Part shown: positions 1-5,407 of the stretch, one piece after another
How the letters are laid out: every line of letters begins with the position of its first letter
Numbering within the stretch: position 1 is the first letter of the stretch
Assembly: GCF_900142225.1 (NCBI RefSeq)
Contig: NZ_FRAD01000037.1
Span: 1 to 12,585 of the forward strand
Direction of reading: 5' to 3'
DNA from: Hathewaya proteolytica DSM 3090
GTDB lineage: Bacteria; Bacillota; Clostridia; Clostridiales; Clostridiaceae
DNA length: 12,585 bases
Position numbers and translations under genes: made by a program
Notes under the pieces: model-generated
What the model saw: only the letters and a program-made list of their open reading frames with translations
What the model was told of the DNA's origin: nothing
Databases searched by the model: none

Positions 1-288
<288 letters not shown>

Positions 289-312
289 AAATTACTTATT
301 CATTATACAATT

Positions 313-331
313 TTGAGAGAACATCTCTCAA
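313..331 (+). other. Hairpin in 23S-5S spacer
   Basis: Perfect 7-bp inverted repeat TTGAGAG/CTCTCAA with a 5-nt loop, 25 nt after the 23S end. No U-tract follows, so it is not a terminator. It may help define pre-rRNA processing (inference). Confidence 0.5.
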
Positions 332-365
332 GTAACCGTCAAACAACAACAAAATAATAACCTAA

Positions 366-399
366 AAAAAGAAAATATCTGGTGATGATAGCATGAAGG
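366..399 (+). repeat. Partial 5S copy in the spacer (34-bp direct repeat, copy 1)
   Basis: These 34 bases are identical to 516-549, exactly 150 bp downstream. The downstream copy spans the last 11 or so bases before the 5S gene and its first 23 bases (ending GCATGAAGG). Identity stops abruptly at 400, so this copy is only the 5' arm of a 5S gene and cannot form a complete 5S rRNA. It is probably a relic of duplication or recombination between rRNA operons. Confidence 0.9.
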
Positions 400-403
400 G
401 TGA

Positions 404-465
404 GAAATCTAAATGATTTCGAACGCCAAATTTAGTAAATCTATGATTTACGTTAAGAATTTGGC
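404..465 (+). other. Two adjacent stem-loops in 23S-5S spacer
   Basis: A 6-bp stem GAAATC/GATTTC (404-409 with 415-420) is followed by a compound hairpin. Its outer arms are GCCAAAT/ATTTGGC (425-431 with 459-465) and its inner arms are GTAAATC/GATTTAC (435-441 with 445-451) around a 3-nt loop. The hairpins sit between the partial 5S copy and the true 5S gene, and may be double-stranded processing substrates in the pre-rRNA (inference). Confidence 0.6.
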
Positions 466-515
466 CGGTTACCGTCTTTGATGGTAGCACTCTAAATGAA
501 ATAATTATTAGATTG

Positions 516-549
516 AAAAAGAAAATATCTGGTGATGATAGCATGAAGG
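516..549 (+). repeat. 34-bp direct repeat, copy 2 (5S leader and 5' arm)
   Basis: Second copy of the repeat at 366-399. Here it continues into the full 5S gene. The two copies enclose 116 bp of spacer that homologous recombination could delete. Confidence 0.9.
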
Positions 550-644
550 TAACACCCCTTCCCATTCCGAACAGGACGGTTAAGCTTCATAGCGCTGATG
601 GTACTTCAGGGGAGGCCCTGCGGGAGAGTAAGACGTTGCCAGGT
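527..644 (+). rRNA. 5S ribosomal RNA
   Basis: Complete 5S gene of about 118 nt. The conserved loop sequence CCCATTCCGAACAGG and the GCTGATGGTACT region are present. The termini pair as helix I, with the ATCTGGT end against GCCAGGT and two G-U pairs. The ends were set from this pairing and may be off by one or two bases. The 5' boundary falls inside the 34-bp direct repeat that is also present upstream. Confidence 0.95.
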
Positions 645-651
645 TATTTAA

Positions 652-728
652 GGATCATTAGCTCAGTTGGTTAGAGCAACCGGCTCATAACCGGTAGGTC
701 TGGGGTTCGAGTCCCTGATGATCCACCA
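652..728 (+). tRNA. tRNA with CAU anticodon (elongator Met, or Ile2)
   Basis: A 77-nt cloverleaf. The acceptor arms GGATCAT/ATGATCC pair fully. The D-arm is TAGCTCAGTTGGTTAGAGC, the anticodon stem ACCGG/CCGGT encloses loop CTCATAA (anticodon CAU), the T-loop is TTCGAGT, and CCA is encoded. It lacks the initiator-type C-A mismatch at the acceptor tip, so it is not tRNA-fMet. CAU could mean elongator Met or the lysidine-modified Ile2 that reads AUA; the body (TTAGCTCAGTTGGTTAGAGC) looks rather like Bacillus Ile2 as I recall it. It lies 7 nt after 5S and is probably cotranscribed with the rRNA. Confidence 0.93.
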
Positions 729-733
729 TTTAC

Positions 734-809
734 GGGGGTATAGCTCAGCTGGGAGAGCACCTGCCTTGCACGCAGGGGGTCAAGGGTTCGAACCCCTTTA
801 CCTCCACCA
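734..809 (+). tRNA. tRNA-Ala (UGC)
   Basis: A 76-nt cloverleaf. The acceptor GGGGGTA pairs with TACCTCC (one G-U, the expected tRNA-Ala type wobble at the third pair). The anticodon loop is CTTGCAC with anticodon TGC, the T-loop is TTCGAAC, and ACCA is encoded at the 3' end. It follows the CAU tRNA by 5 nt, and the terminator begins directly after it, so it is the last gene of the rRNA operon. Confidence 0.97.
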
Positions 810-845
810 AAAAATACACTAACATAAAGTTGGTGTATTTTTTTT
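810..845 (+). terminator. Intrinsic terminator of the rRNA-tRNA operon
   Basis: The stem AATACACTAAC pairs with GTTGGTGTATT (one G-U) around the short loop ATAAA, followed directly by a run of T residues to 845. It closes the rRNA operon and insulates the blaI-like promoter. Confidence 0.9.
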
Positions 846-881
846 GCGAAAAATAATGAAAAAATATATTAATTTAATATG

Positions 882-910
882 TTGACAAATTGGTCTATAA
901 GTAATAGACT
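882..910 (+). promoter_or_regulatory. Sigma-A promoter of the blaI-like operon
   Basis: The -35 TTGACA (882-887) is perfect. It is followed by a 17-bp spacer and a -10 TAGACT (905-910, 4 of 6 matches). The first dyad operator covers the end of the spacer and most of the -10, the geometry expected for a repressed promoter. Confidence 0.8.
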
Positions 911-940
911 AATAATTAAATAGGTCTATTACTTATAGAT
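893..940 (+). promoter_or_regulatory. Paired dyad operators, probable BlaI-type repressor sites
   Basis: Site 1 (893-909) is the palindrome GTCTAT-AAGTA-ATAGAC. Site 2 (924-940) is GTCTAT-TACTT-ATAGAT, essentially the reverse complement of site 1. The 16-base arms TCTATAAGTAATAGAC (894-909) and GTCTATTACTTATAGA (924-939) are perfect inverted copies. The site centres are 31 bp apart, about three helical turns. Site 1 overlaps the -10; site 2 lies in the leader. BlaI/MecI repressors are known to bind dyads at their own promoters; that this BlaI uses these sites is inferred from position. Confidence 0.75.
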
Positions 941-997
941 TTAAAAAAAAAATAAAATAACTGTTGGAAGTTAGAATACATGAAAAGGGGTAAAGTT

Positions 998-1363
998 GTG
1001 AATCGTTATAAATTAGCCGAAACTGAATCAAAATTTGCTCAAATCATATGGGATAATGAACCTATTAGTTCGGGGGAATTAGTGAGAAAATGCGAAGAAA
1101 AATTTAATTGGAAAAAATCTACAACATACACAGTATTAAAGAAACTATGTCAACGCGGAATATTTAAAAATGAGGATGCCATAGTTACATCTGTTATAAC
1201 TAGGGAACAATTTGATTGTATTAAGAGTAAGGAATTTGTTAAAGAAAGCTTTTCTGGATCTTTGCCTAAATTTCTTGCTGCTTTTATGGGGGAGAAAAAG
1301 ATAGATAAAGAAGAAGCTAAAAGATTGAAGGACATAATAGATAAATATATTGAGGGGGAATAA
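998..1363 (+). CDS. BlaI/MecI/CopY-family transcriptional repressor
   Basis: A 121-residue winged-helix repressor. Residues about 5-75 are the DNA-binding domain; STTYTVLKKL (about 41-50) fits the recognition helix and matches BlaI/MecI proteins. The rest is the dimerisation region, rich in charged residues, and includes the segment cut by BlaR1-type sensors in the classical system. I prefer the GTG start at 998 because AAGGGG lies 7 nt upstream and the protein then begins MNRYKLAETE, as clostridial homologues usually do. An in-frame ATG at 980 adds six residues but has only a weak SD. It is first in an operon with an M56-like sensor, and two dyad sites lie in its promoter, so autoregulation is likely. 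The inducing signal is unknown; there is no beta-lactamase gene nearby. Confidence 0.92.
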   Translation: MNRYKLAETESKFAQIIWDNEPISSGELVRKCEEKFNWKKSTTYTVLKKLCQRGIFKNEDAIVTSVITREQFDCIKSKEFVKESFSGSLPKFLAAFMGEKKIDKEEAKRLKDIIDKYIEGE

Positions 1364-1365
1364 AT

Positions 1366-2076
1366 TTGGAGAAAATATGTGTGTATATATTAAACTTGAG
1401 CTATAAATCAATATTTATTATTTTTATAGCAATGATAGCAAGATTAATAATGAAAAAATCTCCTAAAATATTTTCTTATGTTCTATGGAGTGTGGTTTTT
1501 GTTAGACTGATAATTCCATTTGGCATACAGGTAGATTTTAATATGAAAGATGGAAAAAATACTATAAGTAGGTATATACCATCAACATTTTTGCAAAATG
1601 ATATGGAACTAAGCAATATAGAATATAAAAATGAAAAAATAACAGTAAAACCAGAAGGGACTACAAATTTAGGTAAAGGAAATAGCAGTGAAGCTAGTAG
1701 TAATAATTTTAGAGTAAAAGGTTATATCGTTAGGTTGCTTTCATGTGTATGGTGGTCTGGAGTGATACTTTTGCTGACATTAAGTATTATATCTTATTTT
1801 AAAATGAAAGGAGTATTGAAAAAAAGTAAACATATAAAAGATAATATTTATCTATGTAGTGATATTGAAACGCCTTTTGTATTTGGTATAATTAATCCCA
1901 ATATATTAAAAGTGATGTTAAATCTAACAAATTGCTTCATTCATATAATTTATATTTTAATGATGAAAATGCTGAATATCTTGTACCAGAAAGGCGAAAT
2001 ATTGAGGGTTCTGATCTTGAGCAGGTCCTATATGAACTTTTTAAGGGAGCTGAAAGTAAAGAGCTTACTTGTGTAA
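1366..2076 (+). pseudogene. M56/BlaR1-like membrane sensor, N-terminal half only (truncated)
   Basis: A TTG start with AGGGGG 7 nt upstream, 2 nt after the repressor gene. Residues about 1-180 match the N-terminal part of M56 (BlaR1/MecR1) membrane metallopeptidases: membrane segments near 12-29, 36-52 and 122-145, and the characteristic ETPFVFGIINPNI just before the expected catalytic region. At about base 1906 the similarity stops. The HExxH zinc motif, the later membrane segments and any sensor domain are absent. The last 55 or so residues are the neighbouring GerMN coding sequence read in the wrong frame, ending at the stop at 2076. The family normally senses a signal and cleaves the partner repressor; this protein cannot. 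The frame is intact up to the junction, so a short membrane protein could still be made. Deletion is the simplest explanation. Confidence 0.85.
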
Positions 2077-2342
2077 TACCAAAGGATGTGAAGATAAAAA
2101 GTGTAAATGTAAAAGACAATATTGCTTATGTGGATTTTGATAAAAGCATTGAAGGAAAAATACAGGGAAGTTGTGGAGAGATAATGTTTACTTATTCCAT
2201 AGTCAATACACTTACATTGAATAAAAGTTTAAACATAAGTGGAGTAAAATTTTATGTTGATGGAAATGTAGTTGAAAGTCTTGGTGGACACCTTGATCAT
2301 TCAGAGGTAATGGAGCCTGATCTAGATTTAATAAAAAAATAA
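1908..2342 (+). pseudogene. GerMN-domain protein lacking its N-terminus (deletion remnant)
   Basis: The frame starting near 1908 gives a short linker and then a complete GerMN domain (LYFNDENAEYLV through GGHLDHSEVMEP) to the stop at 2342. It aligns without gaps to the lipoprotein encoded immediately downstream, with roughly half of about 130 positions identical, but it has no signal peptide or lipobox. The only start-like codon near its beginning is TTG at 1932, with no SD sequence. It overlaps the end of the M56 frame by 145 bases in a different frame. The junction near 1906-1912 suggests that one deletion removed the 3' half of the M56 gene and the 5' part of this region. It could originally have been a separate lipoprotein gene or the C-terminal domain of the sensor itself. 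Expression is doubtful. Confidence 0.75.
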
Positions 2343-2364
2343 AATATATTTGGAGGAAATTAAT

Positions 2365-2913
2365 ATGAAATCTAAACTAGTAACTATGTTAGCGATTATG
2401 GTAATGGCTTTTTCTCTAGTGGCATGCACAAAAAAAGGAAATGAGGCAGTAAAGCCTTCTACACAAAACAGTGTTCAAGAGGAGAATGGTAATAGTGAGA
2501 GCAAAAAGGAAGTATTTTCACTTTATTTTCCAGATGATAATGCAGAGTATGTGGTGGAAGAAAAGCGCGAGATAGAAAATCCTGATGCTATGAAGGTTTT
2601 GAAAGAATTACAAAAGGGATCAGTAGAGAGAAATAAGAAATTTATGTTTTCAGATGACATAAAGATTAAAAATGTAGATATAAAAGATAAGATTGCAACT
2701 ATTGATTTTGATGAGAGTATTAATGGAAAAATAACAGGATCAGCGGGAGAAATTTTGACTATCAACTCTATAACTAATTCTCTGATTCTAAATGAATCCC
2801 TTGGAATTGAAAAAGTTAGATTTACTCAGAATGGTAAGCTAATGGAGTCTATTGGTGGCCATGTTGATACTTCTGAACCCTTAGGGCCTTCAAAGGAAAT
2901 GATTAAAAAATAA
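2365..2913 (+). CDS. GerMN-domain lipoprotein
   Basis: A 182-residue secreted lipoprotein. A short basic start (MKSK) and hydrophobic stretch lead to lipobox LVAC with the lipidated cysteine at residue 21. A Lys/Ser/Glu-rich linker follows (about 22-55), then one GerMN domain (about 56-180; LYFPDDNAEYVV through GGHVDTSEPLGP). GerMN domains occur in GerM, a protein of sporulation and germination, and in other envelope proteins of Gram-positive bacteria; the biochemical role of a lone domain is not known. The ATG at 2365 is chosen because GGAGG lies 8 nt upstream; an in-frame TTG at 2350 precedes that SD. It is the last gene of the blaI-like operon, followed by a terminator, and is paralogous to the headless domain just upstream. 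Confidence 0.9.
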   Translation: MKSKLVTMLAIMVMAFSLVACTKKGNEAVKPSTQNSVQEENGNSESKKEVFSLYFPDDNAEYVVEEKREIENPDAMKVLKELQKGSVERNKKFMFSDDIKIKNVDIKDKIATIDFDESINGKITGSAGEILTINSITNSLILNESLGIEKVRFTQNGKLMESIGGHVDTSEPLGPSKEMIKK

Positions 2914-2946
2914 TAATAAAAAAATAAATAGAAGTATTCTGGTGCT

Positions 2947-2975
2947 GGCTGGTCAAAAGATGAACCAGCCTTTTA
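2947..2975 (+). terminator. Intrinsic terminator after the GerMN lipoprotein gene
   Basis: Perfect 7-bp stem GGCTGGT/ACCAGCC (2947-2953 with 2964-2970), 10-nt loop, then only four T residues. The short U-tract makes it moderate in predicted strength. It separates the blaI-like operon from the HD-domain gene. Confidence 0.75.
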
Positions 2976-2997
2976 CATATATAATGTGATTTAAATG

Positions 2998-3006
2998 TGG
3001 TATAAT
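2998..3006 (+). promoter_or_regulatory. Extended -10 promoter for the HD-domain gene
   Basis: TGG-TATAAT (2998-3006) is a consensus extended -10 element. No good -35 lies at the usual distance, which extended -10 promoters tolerate. It is 35 bp upstream of the start codon and just after the terminator, so the HD gene is probably its own transcription unit. Confidence 0.65.
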
Positions 3007-3040
3007 AATAGGGGATTTCTTGTGAAATGGAGAAAAATTT

Positions 3041-3544
3041 ATGAAGTTTCAGAGAGTAATTCAGTTTAATATGGCACTGGGTGATATATTTAGAAAACTA
3101 TCTAAATCAGATATGAAGTTTATAAGAGAATACCTTGATGATGAAGCTATATTGGCGTTTATGTGTATGAATAATATGAATAAGCATCATTGTATACGTG
3201 TGGCTAAGGCTGTTATTGAAAATAAAGATGTATTTGACATAGGTGATAGGATAAAAGACGTTGTGATTGCGGCACTTTTGCATGATGTAGGTAAATCAAA
3301 GTGTAGACAGAGCATCATCTATAAGGTGCTATTTGTGCTTTTAAAAAAACAGCATAAAAAGGGAAATTTAAAGTGGAGAGAAGCAGAAAAATACTATAAC
3401 CACGCAAAAATTTCGAAAAAAATTTTAGAAGATAAAAATGTAAATAATATGGTTTTGAATCTTGTTGAAAATCATCATAAGGACACTGGGGAGAATGATG
3501 ACAAATATCTTAATGCACTAAAATATTGTGATGATAAAAATTGA
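3041..3544 (+). CDS. HD-domain (HDIG-type) phosphohydrolase
   Basis: A 167-residue soluble protein. The metal ligands of the HD superfamily are visible in order: His in KHHCIRVA (about 49-50), the HD pair in LLHDVGKS (81-82) with Lys85, His121 in YNHAKIS, His145-146 in VENHHKD, and a late Asp in KYCDDK (about 164). The ATG at 3041 has GGAG 8 nt upstream. HD proteins of this size hydrolyse phosphate esters of nucleotides or other metabolites; the substrate cannot be told from sequence. It is short for a HD-GYP cyclic-di-GMP phosphodiesterase and lacks the GYP motif. A stretch of Lys/His between 100 and 115 is unusually basic. Transcription seems monocistronic. Confidence 0.88.
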   Translation: MKFQRVIQFNMALGDIFRKLSKSDMKFIREYLDDEAILAFMCMNNMNKHHCIRVAKAVIENKDVFDIGDRIKDVVIAALLHDVGKSKCRQSIIYKVLFVLLKKQHKKGNLKWREAEKYYNHAKISKKILEDKNVNNMVLNLVENHHKDTGENDDKYLNALKYCDDKN

Positions 3545-3583
3545 TATATACAAATTGATATATAAACATTAAAGTTGTTGAGT

Positions 3584-3628
3584 AAGGGGGTACAGAATTA
3601 ATTATTAGATTAATTCTAAATTAAAATG
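3584..3628 (+). promoter_or_regulatory. SD sequence separated from its start codon by a perfect hairpin
   Basis: AAGGGGG (3584-3590) is the only good SD before the GlpA-like gene but is 35 nt from its ATG at 3626. Between them is a perfect 9-bp inverted repeat AGAATTAAT/ATTAATTCT (3594-3602 with 3609-3617, loop TATTAG). If folded, the effective SD-to-start spacing becomes 11 nt. No other ATG, GTG or TTG lies between. The protein start is firm: it gives a proper beta-strand MDYDVLILGG, and a stop codon lies in frame at 3617-3619. Confidence 0.6.
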
Positions 3629-5011
3629 GATTATGATGTTCTTATATTAGGTGGAGAGCTTATAGGCTGTGCTATTGCATATGAGCTATCAAAATACAAT
3701 CTTAATATTGCTCTTATAGAAAAGAATTATGATATAGCTGATGAAGTTAATTTGGGAAATACGTCTATGATTTTTAATGGCGTTGAAAATAAGGACGAAA
3801 ATACTGCACAATTAGAGTACGAGGGAAATAAGGAAATTGAACAGGTTGCAAAAAAATTTAGTGTTCCATATAGGAGAATGCCCAGTATTATAATGTGTGA
3901 TGAGGAGAATTACATTGTTGATAGTTATAAGAATTTAGAAGATAAATACAGGGATAGTTGTAGGTTGATTGGCAACAGTGAGCTTAACAAAATTGAGCCT
4001 GGTATTGATTGTAAAAATTCTAAATGGGCTTTGTATATCAATAATACGGGCATTATATCACCTTATGATCTTGCAATATCCTATGGAGAGGTTGCTTTTG
4101 ATAATAATGTTAATTTTAAGTTGGAGGAAGAGGTAATTGACATTACAAGAGAAAATAAGGGGTTTAGAGTGAGCACAAATAAAAATAGATTTACTTGTAA
4201 AATTGTCATAAATACTACTAGAAGGCACAATTATTCTATAGATACTAGTTATAATACGAAAAAGAAAGATACGGATACTCGTATTAAATTTTTTACGACC
4301 CAGAAGGATATACAGTATATGTATTCCAATCTTATATTCAGTATAAAAAATGGTAGATATATGGTGGCATTACCTAACTTGGACGACGGTGTAGTTGGAG
4401 CCCTTATTACTAAAGATGAACTCGACAATTCTATGGTTTTCCATGAGTTGAAAGACATATTACCTGGTGTGCCAAATAGCTATATAAAATCCTTTTACGA
4501 GTCTAATCATTATGATGAACCATACCACATTATAAAAGAAAATGACTATGGATATATACAGGTTAGTGATAAACATTATGCTATTGCCACAATGGCACCT
4601 GCTATAGCTAAGAAAGTGGTGGAGTATGTGGCTGAATCAATTCATTGTAGTGCAAAGAAGGATTTTTTGGATAAGAGAAGAGATTTTTATAGATTTAGGG
4701 ACATGGATGATAAACAGAGGAATGAGATAATCAATGTAAACCCTAAGTATGGCAAAGTAATTTGCCATTGCAATATGATAACTGAAGGTGAAATAGAAGA
4801 TGCCATAAGAAGACCATTGGGGGCGAGAACTCTTGAAGGTGTAAAACGGAGGACAGGTGCTGCTTTTGGAAAGTGTGAAGGATCTAGATGTCTTAATAAA
4901 ATATTAAGGATACTTGCTAGAGAGACTAATAAACCGTTAACGTCTATTGTAAAGGATTCAAAGAATTCCAATGTGTTATTAAATAGGATAAAAGAGTTTG
5001 ATTCAATGTAG
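3626..5011 (+). CDS. GlpA-like FAD-dependent oxidoreductase with C-terminal [2Fe-2S] domain, degenerate FAD motif
   Basis: A 461-residue protein with the layout of clostridial GlpA/glycerol-3-phosphate dehydrogenase-like proteins: N-terminal DAO-type FAD fold (about 1-350), then a BFD-like [2Fe-2S] domain (about 376-430). Its four cysteines are intact: C380-x-C382 and C417-x4-C422, around RRPLGARTLEGVKRRTG. The FAD part is abnormal. The dinucleotide motif reads GGELIG where the family has GGGIIG, so the second glycine of GxGxxG is Glu11; the region usually VINAAG reads VINTTRR (about 194-200). Glu32, the expected ribose-binding acid, is kept. FAD binding may therefore be weak or lost. Normal relatives pass electrons with a thioredoxin-reductase-like partner and a DUF1667 protein; here only the DUF1667-like gene follows. 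Translation may depend on the unusual leader hairpin. Sequencing error is unlikely, given the long open frame. Confidence 0.88.
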   Translation: MDYDVLILGGELIGCAIAYELSKYNLNIALIEKNYDIADEVNLGNTSMIFNGVENKDENTAQLEYEGNKEIEQVAKKFSVPYRRMPSIIMCDEENYIVDSYKNLEDKYRDSCRLIGNSELNKIEPGIDCKNSKWALYINNTGIISPYDLAISYGEVAFDNNVNFKLEEEVIDITRENKGFRVSTNKNRFTCKIVINTTRRHNYSIDTSYNTKKKDTDTRIKFFTTQKDIQYMYSNLIFSIKNGRYMVALPNLDDGVVGALITKDELDNSMVFHELKDILPGVPNSYIKSFYESNHYDEPYHIIKENDYGYIQVSDKHYAIATMAPAIAKKVVEYVAESIHCSAKKDFLDKRRDFYRFRDMDDKQRNEIINVNPKYGKVICHCNMITEGEIEDAIRRPLGARTLEGVKRRTGAAFGKCEGSRCLNKILRILARETNKPLTSIVKDSKNSNVLLNRIKEFDSM

Positions 5012-5022
5012 GGGTGATTTTT

Positions 5023-5367
5023 GTGCAATGTGTTAATTTAAATGAGGTAATTCCAGAAGAGTACCTAAAAAAAACAAATATAAGGCAAATAGAAGAAAGT
5101 TCCAGTAGCATTTACAAAAACCATAATAGTTTTATCAATAATATGGAGCAGGTATATACTACTATTATTCGAGTGAAGGGTTCAAAATACGCCAATGTCA
5201 TACCCGTAAAGAGCAATAAACCTGTTAGCATGAATTTGTGGATGGATATTTCTAAGGCTTTAAGTAGACTTAGAATAGGTATACACATAAAAGCTGGAGA
5301 TGTGATTTGCAAAAATATTTTAAATACAGGTGTGGATATAGTTTGTACAAAAGATTTGAAGGGATAG
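5023..5367 (+). CDS. DUF1667-like protein lacking its N-terminal cysteine motif
   Basis: A 114-residue protein. The C-terminal part (about 45-112) matches DUF1667: TTIIRVKGSKYANVIPVKSN, then GIHIKAGDVICKNILNTGVDIV. DUF1667 proteins usually start with a CxxCPxGC-type cysteine cluster, likely a metal site; here the first 40 residues keep a single cysteine and are polar and low in similarity. The GTG at 5023 is preferred because AGGGGTGAT (5010-5018) sits just upstream; an in-frame GTG at 5014 lies inside that SD and would add three residues. The SD overlaps the stop codon of the GlpA-like gene, so the two are translated together. In typical loci DUF1667 follows a GlpA-like oxidoreductase and an NAD(P)/FAD reductase; the reductase is missing here. 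Function is unknown. Confidence 0.75.
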   Translation: MQCVNLNEVIPEEYLKKTNIRQIEESSSSIYKNHNSFINNMEQVYTTIIRVKGSKYANVIPVKSNKPVSMNLWMDISKALSRLRIGIHIKAGDVICKNILNTGVDIVCTKDLKG

Positions 5368-5407
5368 GAATGTATATAATATTTTATAAGATGAAGGGGG
5401 AAATATT

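Noticed and set aside
362..565. Minus-strand frame of 67 codons with MLSSPDIFFF at both ends
   Set aside because: It lies antisense across the rRNA spacer and the 5S gene. The internal peptide repeat is just the 34-bp DNA repeat; it is not a protein gene.
1890..1935. Programmed -1 frameshift joining the M56 and GerMN frames into one protein
   Set aside because: The frames differ by -1, but there is no proper slippery heptamer (sequence ATTAAAAGTG) and no obvious downstream stimulator. The protease core is missing on either reading, so deletion explains it better.
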